From: Karstenula rhodostoma CBS 690.94
Lineage: Eukaryota; Ascomycota; Dothideomycetes; Pleosporales; Didymosphaeriaceae
Assembly: GCA_010093485.1 (NCBI GenBank)
Contig: MU001499.1
Location: 1,503,397 to 1,567,396, forward strand
Direction: 5' to 3'
DNA: 64,000 nt
The position numbers and the translations under genes were made by a program. Position 1 is the stretch's first letter; every line of letters starts with the position of its first letter. Below are positions 31,937-43,108 of the stretch, piece after piece. The notes under the pieces were generated by a model that was not told where the DNA came from, did no database searches, and saw nothing but the letters and a program-made list of their open reading frames with translations.

Positions 31937-33625
31937 TCAGTTGGTGATATCGGCGTCACTATTCCAGTGCATGAATTCACGACCCTCTGTGTGCTCATAT
32001 TCGTAGCTCTCCTCGTCAGTCTGCCTAAGCGCCTCCACCACCTTATCAAAGAAATTCTTGAAAGAGAGCGCGGGCACCGCGTTGCCGATGAGTTCGCGCA
32101 AAGCTGTGAGTCCTAGATTGTCCGGAAATTGGTGCCATGCAGGAAAACCATTAAGGGCTGCTAGTTCAGCCATGTTAAAGCTGCGCTTCTCGTAGGGGTG
32201 GACATCAGATTTGCCGCCGCTGGTAGTAATGCAACCCTTCAGGGGCTGTCGTGCATCAGGATGTTCGGCGTACGGCTTCGGTGTATGTTGCAGCATATGA
32301 TCCGGAATGTCATCGCTATCCGGGACAAGAAGAAGAGCATCTTTGATCCTGACAGGCTTCAGAAGCCGCCGGCCGGTGCCGTTGGTTGGACGAGGCCACG
32401 AGGGGATCTGTTGTCCTGGACAAGCGGCCATGATGATGACGCGTTGGCGGGCGTGGGCGTTGCCATATTCCTGGAAGTTGATGACTCGCCAGCGACATTC
32501 GTACCCATTCTCTGTTAGTGCTTGGATGTATGATCGGAGATGTTGGCCATCGTCTGAGCGTTTCGTAACTCCTGGTACCTGTTCCTATGCTCATGTTAGT
32601 CTACAGTATAACTAATGGCATAAGGCGGGTAGTGCTCTTACCATTGTGACGACCCTAGGCTTGCACATCTGGATAATGTCCGAGAGGGTGTAGCCGAGCG
32701 CTATATGCTCGGCGTCCCTTTCCGGGTTCGTATGGCGGTTGGCCGCCGAATGTGCCTTGCAAGTAAACGAAACGTGCATAACCTCCACAACATTTCCACT
32801 CTCCTTGAGCTGGCAGAAGTCGCACACATCGCTCTCCAGAACTACTTCCGGCCCAAAGTTTAGCCTCAAGGTTGCGCAGGCGTTCTCATCGTTGTCCAAG
32901 AGAAATTGTGGCGTCAGACCAGCGAGTACTGCCGCCCGACTGGTGCCTCCACCGCCCGCGCATATGTCGGCGTACGTGTAGTGTTCGTTTGAGCGCCTCA
33001 ATCGGTCTCGGCCCAAGCGATGTTCATGCAGCAGCCAAAACGGAGCTATTCCGTTCTCTATGTCACTTTCGGACCTGGACACTCGACGTAACTGGAATTC
33101 GGAGACCGTGCGCTTCTTCAAGTCTGCTTTCTCGATATACTTCCATCTACAATAGAAGATTCCATCGTCTTCGGGGTCATGAGAGGCAGGTTGATTCTTG
33201 TCACAATAATGCACGGTATTGGTGACGATAACATGGCGTTTGCAGACAACGTTCCTCAACGGCTCGCTCACCAGGAAGCTATCAATAGCATCCGTGTCCG
33301 TGGTCGTCTTCAAGATAACGCACAGCTCGTTTTGGTGGTCGCAAGGTAGTAGAGCCATCAAGTCATGTCCAAGCTTCTCCGAGTATCTCTTGTCTACTTC
33401 GCCGTTGCGCAAGAGGCGATATCCGTGGAGGTGCTTTGTTCCGTCGTGTTTGGTGATGAAGAGAATGCGCAGAAAACTGCCGTCTCGCAGTTCGACACTA
33501 TCGTTTGGTCGGATTCTCTCGCCGTCAGCTATTCTCGCCTTGTTGAAGGATTCGGCATGGTGTTCGAAGGGGACGTTCAGTGCCGCGAACGTCTCCGCTG
33601 TCAATCGGCGATCGACGTCGTCCAT
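31937..33625 (-). CDS. rid: RID-type DNA (cytosine-5) methyltransferase
   Basis: The exons are 32642-33625 and 31937-32584 (543 residues from ATG 33625). The frame is open further upstream without an ATG, so an extra 5' exon is possible. The intron has a GTAAGA donor and a CATAG acceptor. A divergent N-terminal region (about 1-210, possibly BAH-like) precedes motif I, YTYADICAGGGGTSRAAVLAG. The catalytic loop reads HVSFTCKAHSAANRHTN: the Cys (residue 289) is present, but the usual Pro before it is Thr and the following Gln is Lys. After PRVVTM the ENV motif is EQV, matching the EQ-type variant of RID/Masc1 proteins. QRVIIMAACPG and IGNAVPALSF supply the later motifs. In Neurospora RID is required for repeat-induced point mutation. 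The assignment to the RID rather than DIM-2 class is firm; activity is uncertain because of the altered loop. Confidence 0.87.
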
Positions 33626-33952
33626 GATTGTGGGGTCGGACGAGCAATTGTTGTTTGGCGGTTGGTGGTTGGTTAGGGCATTGTTGTGTGGGTTGAATGG
33701 GCTGAAAAGGCGAGGTAGAGCTCCTGCCAAAAAAGCTCCACCGCCCGTTTGCGTTGCTGAAGGTGAAGGTCAGTTACTAGGGATATATGACAGGTGCACA
33801 TGCACCTAATATAAAAAAATGAGAGACTAAAAAGTTTCGCAGGATATAAGTGAGGGTGAAGGTCAAGGCGCCAATAGTAAGCGCAAACAAGCTAATTAGG
33901 TGAGGGGGATAGTATGTGCCACATTGTACATTTTGTATAGATCGTAGGTAAG
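33626..33952. other. Gap between the RID-type gene and CNS1
   Basis: This 327-bp stretch lies upstream of the rid ATG and downstream of CNS1. The first ~105 bp continue the rid frame without an ATG and may be 5' UTR or coding sequence. The rest is AT-rich. Confidence 0.4.
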
Positions 33953-35134
33953 TTAATTCGTTCCCCTTCTCTTCTTGAACTCCTCTATCCATTCTGTCGT
34001 CTTCGACTTCGGGATCACGCTGATGTTAACAAGTCCGTCCTTGACCTCGCACTTGCCGCTTCCCAGGACCTTGCCGAGCGTCATTTTCTTTCCCAGCTTG
34101 ATAAGTCCACCCGCAATCGTCTCCATGTAAGCCTCTACACCGTTCAACGTGAACTCCTGCTTCTGATCCCATGGCAGCGGGAAGATGTACTCCAGATGTT
34201 GGTTGAGCGTCTCCGATTCAGCGAACGCTTTGACAAAGTCTGATTGAGCGTGTGTGGGATACAACAACATCACTGGAAACGACAGCGTTGAACTGGGATC
34301 CATCTTATCCTTGAGCTGCACCTCTGCATCCTCCAGATTTGGCGCTTGCTCTGTGGTCCTCGTCTTGATGCCGCGACTCCTGAGGGCGAGCGAGAGAGTT
34401 GCACGCTCGGATGCGGCTTTTGCTTCGCGGTCTCTACGTGCCTTTTCGACGGAATCAAGGTGGGTTTTGCGGGCCGAGATCTTAGTTTGGAGGGCTTTGA
34501 GCGGGGCATTGGATGGATCGATTGCAAGGCCAAGGGTGCAAGCATCAACCGCTTCAGGAATCTTGTCGAGGGAGAGACAAGCGGTGGCAGAGCGATAGTA
34601 GGCCTTGACGTTGGAAGAGTTGAGGCGGAGGGTTGCTGCACAGTCCTGTATACAAGAGCGGTAGTTCTTCTTCTCCAGGTTACACAGCGCTCGGTTAATG
34701 TGGCATGCCTCCGCGATGACCTTCTCCTTTTTCGCCTCCTCCTCTTCGTCGACCTCAACTTCCGTTACCTCAATAATATGCGGGCCTTCTTGCGGATCTG
34801 GCTCTTTCTTGGGTGCTTTCAGCGCTGCTATCGCCTTGTCGTAGAACTCTTTCGCATCGGTCCACTGCTTTGCCCGGGCACATTCGTTTCCTTGTTGTCG
34901 GAAGTTCTCTGCGATCTCTGCTTTTGTGCCTTCGTATGCCAGAGCCTTAAGAGCCTCCAGGGCGTCGTTGTCGCCGCCTTCGCCATCGGTTTCATCGAGC
35001 GTTGTCATGAAAAGAGGCATACGGTTCATCTCCTTGATCAGTTCGTCTGCACTTTGTGATTTGATTTCTGCCATTGCCGGTGGCATGGCTGCTGACGGTA
35101 GCGGGGCTCCATCTCCTTGAGGCGGCTGCGCCAT
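33953..35134 (-). CDS. CNS1: CNS1/TTC4-type Hsp90 co-chaperone
   Basis: A single exon of 393 residues. Three TPR units (about 80-220) start at FRQQGNECARAKQWTDAKEF and continue through ACHINRALCNLEKKNYRSCI and KAYYRSATACLSLDKIPEAV. They are interrupted by an acidic loop (EVEVDEEEEAKKEK), as in Cns1. A charged helical linker leads to the C-terminal 'wheel' domain, with PVMLLYPTHAQSDFVKAF and EYIFPLPWDQKQEF. Cns1/TTC4 binds the C-terminal MEEVD motifs of Hsp90 and Hsp70 and is essential in yeast, where it supports eEF2 folding. Length and domain order are normal. Confidence 0.93.
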   Translation of the reverse strand: MAQPPQGDGAPLPSAAMPPAMAEIKSQSADELIKEMNRMPLFMTTLDETDGEGGDNDALEALKALAYEGTKAEIAENFRQQGNECARAKQWTDAKEFYDKAIAALKAPKKEPDPQEGPHIIEVTEVEVDEEEEAKKEKVIAEACHINRALCNLEKKNYRSCIQDCAATLRLNSSNVKAYYRSATACLSLDKIPEAVDACTLGLAIDPSNAPLKALQTKISARKTHLDSVEKARRDREAKAASERATLSLALRSRGIKTRTTEQAPNLEDAEVQLKDKMDPSSTLSFPVMLLYPTHAQSDFVKAFAESETLNQHLEYIFPLPWDQKQEFTLNGVEAYMETIAGGLIKLGKKMTLGKVLGSGKCEVKDGLVNISVIPKSKTTEWIEEFKKRRGTN

Positions 35135-35427
35135 ATTTGGTGGAGAGTGTGTGGTTTGGTTTCCGCTGATCAGTTCGATTTTTGAGTGTGTTCCACGCGC
35201 AAAACTACTGTTAGAAAAATGGCACAGATTTACTGGAAAAGTATAAATTCTGGGTGTGGGATGTTCTCTCGTTGCGCTCGATGTTATTCGCCCCGCTTGT
35301 TGTCAACTTTTTTGACATCACCCTCGCTTATCGATAACGATCACGTGCATCCTTGGGAGTGATGAACCTGTGGAGCCTGGGACTAAGCCCATCACTACGA
35401 CTTCCTCGCGGCTAAAAACAACATCCA

Positions 35428-35505
35428 CAGTGGTCAGTAGGTAAACTCGGAGTCCCCGCACAAACCCCATGCGCAGAAGAGTCCGAGTTTACTTGCCAGC
35501 CACTG
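35428..35505. repeat. 78-bp element with 24-bp imperfect inverted repeats
   Basis: The arms 35428-35451 and 35482-35505 are reverse complements at 19 of 24 positions, including 11 consecutive bases (GTAAACTCGGA) at the inner end and CAGTGG at the outer end. All five mismatches are transitions. The loop is 30 bp. It could be a tiny MITE, a solo hairpin remnant or a structured RNA. Confidence 0.65.
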
Positions 35506-36120
35506 ATCCTAAACAGTATCACGCCAATATGTGGAGGCTGCCAGGGCGGTCCTTGAGATGCGACGGGCGTACGCACGTTATTACGCCATGAAGCCCCTTT
35601 CTTAGCGAGTATTCGGAAGGTTCCTATAATAGATGAATTAAGCTACCATAGGTATCCACTGCGCAATGCACACGCAAGATCCACGCATTGCGTACAGGGT
35701 AATGCTGGTCGCCACCTGGCTGCGAGTCGAAGAAACTCAAGGACAAGGGTTGAGGGATACACACCGATGATGATCTTCGATGATCTTCGTGTTTGCGGCG
35801 ACAAATTTGGAACACGTTAGATCTTGGAACAGGTATCGCAAAGGCGCTGCCAGCCAATCCTTGTTCAGCGAAGTATTCTCCTTCGCAGCCGAGTAACTGG
35901 AGGCGTACTACATCTATTACTCTCCGACAGTGTAGGCCAGTGCTTCTAGATCGCTTACGCGTTGGTTTTATTAGAGAAAGTTTAGGATAAAGATAATGAG
36001 TGGGTGTGTAAGAATGATCTACGTGCATAGAGGTGCGCCGTCGGAGACTTTTAAGCGCAGTTGTAGTAGAAGGTAACATCTAGATGTTTTTGACTAAATT
36101 AAAGACCATGGGGAATCCAG

Positions 36121-36156
36121 CTGAGGCAACACAGTGTACCAACTGTGTTGCCTCAG
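36121..36156. repeat. Perfect 15-bp hairpin with a 6-base loop
   Basis: CTGAGGCAACACAGT at 36121-36135 is exactly complementary to 36142-36156, with the loop GTACCA. No T-tract follows and no gene ends nearby, so it does not look like a terminator. It is most likely a transposon end or the remnant of a palindromic element. Confidence 0.8.
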
Positions 36157-38516
36157 GACGAGTAATGCGGTACCTCACTTAAGCCTCGCAAAGCACCGCA
36201 AACAGAACCTGCAGGCTCGATATTCCTCTATCATTAGATCCGACTAACAATCTTGTGAACTTTCTAGCTTTGCGAGCGCTCCATCGACATCTTACTCGAG
36301 CTGTTCAATTGCTGCAGTGCCCGGCTACACTGGGTTGGAGATCTACCGGATTATCGCATACGATTTCTTACATACGTTCCTCGGCGCGTCGATGTCTGGC
36401 TGGAGGGGTAATATGAGGGTGAATTTACTGTCAGAACTGGCTGCAACATGAACAAACCTGTACAGCCTAGTATAGACCAATTGACGCAGATGCAGGGTGG
36501 TTATTTTCATCTGTTGATAAATATCTATCCTGCCGCTGCTCTTTGCCGCAAGTTCTACCGTGCTTTCGTTGGGAACGCCTGCGGGTGGCTTGAAACTGTC
36601 GTGTACTGTGTAGCCGCCGTACCATATCTATGGGACGCCTACACGGTCACGCGGTCACGCGTGCAATTAGTAAGGGTGTCTCGACGTCAAACACCGAATG
36701 CGAGGCGAGGTTTGCTGCAGCGGTGCGTGCAGCAATGCAACAGTCCGACGCGTTGCCGAGACCAATGCGTCCAAAATGCAAGTGTTATCGTGCAGCGGAA
36801 GGGCCACATGTAAGCGCTGTACGAAGTCTCGTGCAGCCAATTGCTAGGGGGAAGGCCTTGAACGCGGCATACCACATCACGTTGGCTCCCGAAGCAGCGG
36901 GAAAGCCATGCCACCATACCAGAGACCACTTAGCCTCCACTGTGCTAATGATTTTTGACTGCGGGCCGTTGCGGCGATTGCCGTTGCTACACCTTTGTAA
37001 CTTGTGGTGAGCATGTGGTGGCGTAAAAGATGGTGACATGCATGTTCCCTCTGTCACCACATGGATTGCCCGAAACTGCCACATGCAGAACGGCACAAGT
37101 GACAGCTTGAGCCAGTGCCCGATGCTTCCGATCGGCGGTATAGCATGAAGCAATGATGCAGCATCTCGACGCGTCCAAGCACAGTCCTTCCGAGCCGACG
37201 GTGCTGTCCCTCGTGTATGCATGCGGCGTAAACAAGAGCACTGCGTGGCGTTGCGGCACGAGTGTTTAGCCTCATCGTCGCGCGCACAGCTAGTAACCCC
37301 GGTGGACGTCCCGGTAGGAGGCCGAGACTTTGGCTTCTTCATAGCGCTAAAGCTACTTGGTAAGAAGGTTGGGTCGCAGCGCTTCACGGGGTATCGATCA
37401 ACAGTGGCAGGATTCGGCAGCGGTACGGGGGATGCGGTACTCATCAAAAGTGTGCCAACCAGCTTCCATCACACAGCATCACATCCTCCAGCTGCGAACG
37501 ACGATCCCACGCATCCGATGCGGCGCCCCTGTCATTTCCTTTTGCTCGACAGGAGATTCGTTAGCCATTTAGCCCGATATAGCGTTTCCGCTAGCCTGGT
37601 TTTCCGAGCTCGGTTGCATGCAGGGGAGCGCACCTCCTCCGTGGCGTCCGTGGCAAGGATCGTGCATAAACGCGTGTGCACACCGTGTGCTGGCCAAATT
37701 AAACATGGGGTCGACCACACAGCTGCACATTACTCGCCCAACACTCTCGGTCCGTCTCCCCACGACGGAGCCCCTGTGTAGCGTTTTACCAGGATCTAGA
37801 GGATGCATGAACCCGTTCCCGTTCTCTTCCACCTTTGATCCCTCCCTCGGCCCACGCACATCCTCGACATCGCGTCTGGAGTCTGGGGCTTGCCGTCACC
37901 AACTATGCACGCCTGCTAGCTTCTCTTCATCTTCGTTCGCCCTTCAATGCATTCCATTCTTTACACTGCCCCCCCTTGACTATTCGAGCACTGCCAGGTT
38001 TCATTTGCACTAGGAAAGCACCACTTTGCATATCTATCTATGCCGCCTATGACTAGCACCTAGGTCAGCCCACGGTCCTCCTGTTCATATTGCGCCCAGA
38101 GCATAGCAAACGGGGCTGCAGGCTGACATCACCCACCTAGCCTCTAACATTGCGACGCCTTAACGAATTTGTCGCGCCTTTGTCATACCTCGACTGGCTT
38201 TGATCCCACTCTGACGGCACTGGCAACTGTATTCACCAGTATAACGGCATTCCTTACGACCGCCTTCGAGGGTTGCGGCTCCGACATTGTTGTCATCCAA
38301 GGACGCGCAGGAAGTGTGGTGAGTGCCTCCAGCAGCTATCCAGAACCGTACCTGGGACTGATCGCCCATCGCGTGGAACCCAATCTGACCGGTGGCATAG
38401 TAATGTATTCGGCGTCGTAGTCGCCAGTGCCACCTACCTGTGGTCTCGGCAGCAACCTCCCTAACTCTTCGTCTGCACCAATCGTTCCCGATCGAATCCG
38501 CCCCCTCCTTGACACG

Positions 38517-41500
38517 ATGGCCACCGAATATTTCTCCGATAACGAGGCATACATGAGCAACCACCCTCTACCTTCGCCGGCCGGCACACCTTACACTTCC
38601 CTTTCACGAAGGACGTCCCGCTACGGCTCGCCTGTCAGCGAAGCGTCAGCCTCCCCAGCACCATTCCCACCAGAACCCAACGACACCCACGATGCCCCCA
38701 ACAATAGCGACAGCGTGTCGATGCTCGATCCGCGACGATTCACACCGACACTGCACGCCTCTCTCGTATCCGAAATTCTGTCTTTGCGGCGCGAAATGGA
38801 CTCCAAACACAAGTTCATCGAAGACCTCGAGACATCATTTTACGCAGTCCGGAAGGAGAACGACACACTTACGAGCCAACTAGCTACGAGTACGAGGGAG
38901 GGTCGAGCTGTCAAGGGTCAACTACAACAGCTCGAGAATGCGACTTTGTCAGCACTGGAAGAAATCGCGGGCGAGAGAGACAAACTGAAGGAAGTAAACG
39001 AGGATCTGAAAGAGAAGCTTAATTCGGCACAGAAGAAGCTCCGTAGCCAGGAAAACGATTCGATCAGGGTTCATGACATGTGGACGCACGAGAAGGAAGC
39101 GTGGGCTGGCGAAAAGCGCTCTCTAGAACGGCGCGTGAACATCTCCGAAAGCCGGCTGAAGATGATTCTTGAGGAGATTGCTATTCATGAGGAGGGACGA
39201 GAAAATGACCTGGACAGCGAAGGTGAGGGGCTTCCCCGTGACAGTGGCGTAGGACCAGAAAGCGAGGCCGGAAGTGTACGATCTTCCCCTGCGAGAAGAA
39301 CGTCCACGCGCATTGCGCGTCACTCCCGCAACTTGAGTAATAGCAGCTTCCGAAGTTTTGGACGCGGTTATCGACTGTCTCTCATGAGTGGAACGGGATC
39401 TGAAGGCTATGGACGTAACAATGGCATGAGTTTGGCAGACGAATTGATCTTTGATGAGGAAGAGGAAGAACTCGACGATTTGGAACTCGACTCGGATGAC
39501 TTCCCGGAGCACGAGATGAGAGCATTGAGGGCTCTCGAATCGCGGCAATCTATGCGACAAGACGACAAGGCAAAACGCGTTCTCGGTCTGAGTCTGAGTA
39601 GCGAATTGCCGACCAGGGATATCTTCCCAGACACCGAGCCAGTGAAGTCTATGCCTGAATCGTCACATACTTCTACTGCCGTTCCGCCACAAAAACTGCA
39701 CTTGGTGTTCCCTCCTCCAAGACCGGAGTCAATGGAGATACCGGAAGAGGAGTTGGAGCCAGAGCCAGAGCCAGAGCCAGAACCGGCGCCTAGACCTCAA
39801 TACGTTGACACTGGGGTACAACCTTCCCCCCCGGCTTCCCCTGTGAGGCCCGAAACTTCGGAATCGTCTTTGACCTTCAAGCTTTATGAAGGGATTGCTT
39901 CTAGAGCCGAAGTAGAAGCCAACCAGAGGAAGAAGCGAGTGTCTGCCACATTTGGTCCTGCGGTAGGGACTTCTCAAGCTACGCCGGTGCCCCGATTGAT
40001 GACTTCCACGTCCACTCAGTGTAGTGATCAACCTTTGAGTCCTCCAGCTACTCCTAAGGTTGGCACGTCTTTCGATGATGCTTCTCTATCACCCCGCTCC
40101 CGACCTGCGGTAGCGTCGATTGCTACCCAGACCGAAACCGTCGAACGCATCGAGTCCGTCGGCCCCGATGAGGCGCCTGCCCAAGAGCAATCGAAACCTG
40201 TGTTAGCGACGCGCGCGCCTCCGCCAGTTCCAATTCTGGTACCCTCCATTGCTATACATGCTCCTGCATCACCCTCGTCGCCCAGAGAGCCGATACTGCC
40301 TCCAGGTACCATAAGTGTTGCCACACAGACCACGATGGATTTGAGGTCAACCATGCGCACCGTGGGCATGCAAACTGAGCCCATCATGGTTGACCGGCGA
40401 TTCAACAAGCTGCCCCCTCATCTGCAGCCTTCGACTATTTCTTCGAAGCCTGGTACACCGGAGCCTGGTCAGAAGACGGACGCAAAACAAACGCCAAGGA
40501 GCACTGCCGTTCCCTCCGCTCGGCAAGACCTCATGTCCTTGTTGGAGAAAGCTACGATCGAGGATCGATATCCCGGAAACAACGACAACGGTCCGTTGGC
40601 TCGAAATAAGGACAGCATTCTCAGCAGACCATTCCGGACAAGTAGCCTATTCGCTGGCTTTGACGGGCCATCTTCGGACGAAGAGGATTCAGACGCCGAA
40701 CTCAGTGCCGACGAGCAGCACCAGCCTCCTCCAATGCTCTCAGCGCGCAATGTCAAGAGCGGTAAGGTGTTCAACAACCCACCTACCCCAGTCCCGGAGG
40801 AGAAGGAGCCTTCGCCTTCGCCTTCACCTTCGCCCGCTCGTCCTTCGGAGGATTCGGTCAGGTCTCAAGTTACTGCACGCGGTTCGCTGGAGAAACCAGC
40901 GAGGATCGGCAAGCTTACTCGACAGCCTAGTATCCGACGATCAGCCATGATCCAAAATGGGACGACAGCACACATGCGTTCGCGCAGCCCTAGCATCGGA
41001 AGCGTTGACACGAACGGCTTTCTTGCCAAGCCCCCCTTTCCCGTACCCACGCGGTCGAGCTCGCGGAAGGTTGGCCTCAGTAAGAGCGAGGGTTCGCAGA
41101 GCCCTACACCGCGTAATAGTGGTAGTTTCGCAGGACGTCGACCCTACGGCGTTAAGCAGCAGCACCAGCGTAAGGAAAGCCTTCGGAAGGTGCGATCAGC
41201 GGCAGTCATGGCTAGATCTGGACGCCCACGCAGTCGATCCCCGCCTCTGCCTTCTACTCCTACGATACCTCCTAGTCCCTCTCTTCCGCCGATACCTAGC
41301 GACGTGAGCAGCAGTTATGGATATGCACGTAGTCATCGTCATCAATTGTCGACGACTACCACCCAGACTGCGCAAACAGCACTCACAGGAAGTGCTTCAG
41401 TGGGCAGCAGTGCTACTTACCAAGCGAGCGTGGTTGATGCTATCGCGGCTACCATGGTTGGTGAGTGGATGTGGAAGTATGTTCGAGGGAGGAAGGCGTT

Positions 41501-42583
41501 CGGTGGGCAGGAATCGACTGCGGACCTCGCAAGAGCAGGGGATGAAGCAGTCTCTACCATCAATGGTGTACGCCACAAGCGGTGGGTCTGGATCTCACCA
41601 TATGAGCGCTCGGTGCTGTGGAGCAACAAGCAGCCAATGACTGGGCCTGCTTTGATGGGTTCAAAGGGCCGAAAACGTGAGTTCTGTTCAATTCGGGTGC
41701 ATATCACATACTGAAAATCTCGCCAGTCGTCATACAGTCCGTCCTCGATGTTGTAGACAACACGCCGCTTCCCCGAAACGCAGGCACGCAGGCTCTGTTC
41801 AACCGATCCATTCTCATCCTCACTCCGGCACGCGCACTCAAGTTCACGACCACCACAAGCGAGCGTCACTACATGTGGCTAACAGCCCTCTCCTTCTTGG
41901 CTCACTCGGGCTCTCCGATCCCAGATCTAGGCGCTGCACCGCCTGCACCACCCGATGAGGAACCGTCCTATCGTCCGCAACGAGCGACACTCCGTCGTTC
42001 GCACGTGCATGATTCAGTGCGTCTCGCAAAAGGGAAAGCCAACCCCGTGGCTCAGCGATACCAGGCATCGGTGGAGCCCATGCCCGAACTGGATACGTTC
42101 CGAGCGGAACAAGCGGCGATGGAAGAGTCTGCGGACCCGCCGACCATCCCTCGTGGTCCTGTCCACAGCAGGAAGAGAAGCTCTACAGGACCCCTCGCAC
42201 CTCGTCCAACTGAAGCGTTTAGGACTTTCTCTCACCAACCAGTACCTTCGGTGTACTCGTCTGGCTCCTCCGACATGTATAGCAGCAGGCAACCCCCTTC
42301 AGTGCCATCTTCCGTCTACAACCCCAACAGCAGCGTCATCGCCAGCACTCGAACATCCGAAGCCAGCACCTCAACACGGCCTTTCTTCGACACCATGGGC
42401 ACCATGCGCATGGAGGCGTTCATCGACGACAGCCTAGGCAAAGACCCTTCGCAGCGAGTTGCCCGGCCATCTTCACGCCCTGGACATCGAAGGCGCCGCG
42501 GTAGCCAGTGGAGCGTGAACGAAGCGAACCGAGCGGGCGGAGTATACGAGGACATCATGAACGATCCCTTCCGCGGATTCTAG
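38517..42583 (+). CDS. apsA: ApsA/Num1-type cortical protein (nuclear migration)
   Basis: The exons are 38517-41676 and 41727-42583, giving 1338 residues. ATG 38517 (MATEYFSDNEAYMS) was preferred to the upstream open frame, which starts in promoter-like sequence. Residues about 85-225 form a coiled coil (LVSEILSLRREMDSKHKFIE and similar). The long middle part is Pro/Ser-rich and disordered, with an EPEPEP run from a GAGCCA repeat at 39752-39782. The C-terminal PH domain, at about residues 980-1125, begins VGEWMWKYVRGRK and contains RHKRWVWISPYERSVLW and a RHYMWLTALSFLAH helix. Its coding sequence is split by the single 50-bp intron, and the frame resumes as VIQSVLDVVD. Num1/ApsA binds cortical PI(4,5)P2 through this domain and captures dynein, positioning nuclei and mitochondria. 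The identity is confident. Confidence 0.92.
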
Positions 42584-43108
42584 TTGGACTTGTCCCCCCC
42601 ATTCTTCGACGACTTACACGCGACCCACGTGCTACTGCGGCCATGTGTTCTGGTTCTGCCCCTATCTCTATTTTGGCCAACACCAAAAGCCTCTCACTTT
42701 CTTCTTTCCTTGCGTCATATTCACCTTCACTCATTGTCTTTATAGGGTTTTCACCAGCGTAGATGTACATGCGTTCATGCGCAAAGATATCCATAACACC
42801 ACACGGTGTCAAATGTGTAATATTTCCTTGCTACCTCAGGTCGGCCTTTTTTCTTTTTTTGTTATATTTTTTTTTTCTTTCCAGCTTTATATCCCCTGGG
42901 AGGTTACCGGTTGGAAGTAAGTGGGTTGGAAGTGGGGTGTCAGGATTTATTGTAGGTTACGGGAGGAATTTTGCATCACCTTTACCATATCGTATCAGCC
43001 AGCCACAGTCCTCGGACACCTTTGCTGACAAACAATACGAAATAATATCTATTCGTCTATACTCGTGTCCTGAATCGCAATGTTCCCGGGTTCTTCGTTC
43101 CGCGCGCG
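42584..43108. other. Gap between convergent apsA and MFS genes
   Basis: This 525-bp stretch has long T runs at 42847-42885 and no coding sequence. It presumably holds both 3' ends. Confidence 0.45.

Larger units (their letters stand above)
35135..38516. other. 3.4-kb gene-poor region with two inverted-repeat elements
   Basis: No credible gene is visible on either strand; ORFs here are short and lack codon character. Two structured repeats lie at 35428-35505 and 36121-36156. Parts at 35930-36080 and 36220-36360 are AT-richer. The last 500 bp are probably the promoter and long leader of the ApsA gene. Confidence 0.45.

Noticed and set aside
33626..33730. N-terminal extension of the RID-type protein to 33730
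   Set aside because: The frame is open but begins with TTG. The first ATG is at 33625, so the extension is kept only as a possible upstream exon.
36448..38013. Overlapping ORFs of 120-220 codons in the 35-38.5 kb gap
   Set aside because: They occur in several frames on both strands with equal quality, and none has intron signals, domains or biased codon use.
38427..38516. A 30-residue N-terminal extension of ApsA
   Set aside because: It is in frame, but the sequence is not conserved-looking, and ATG 38517 begins a protein start typical of the family.
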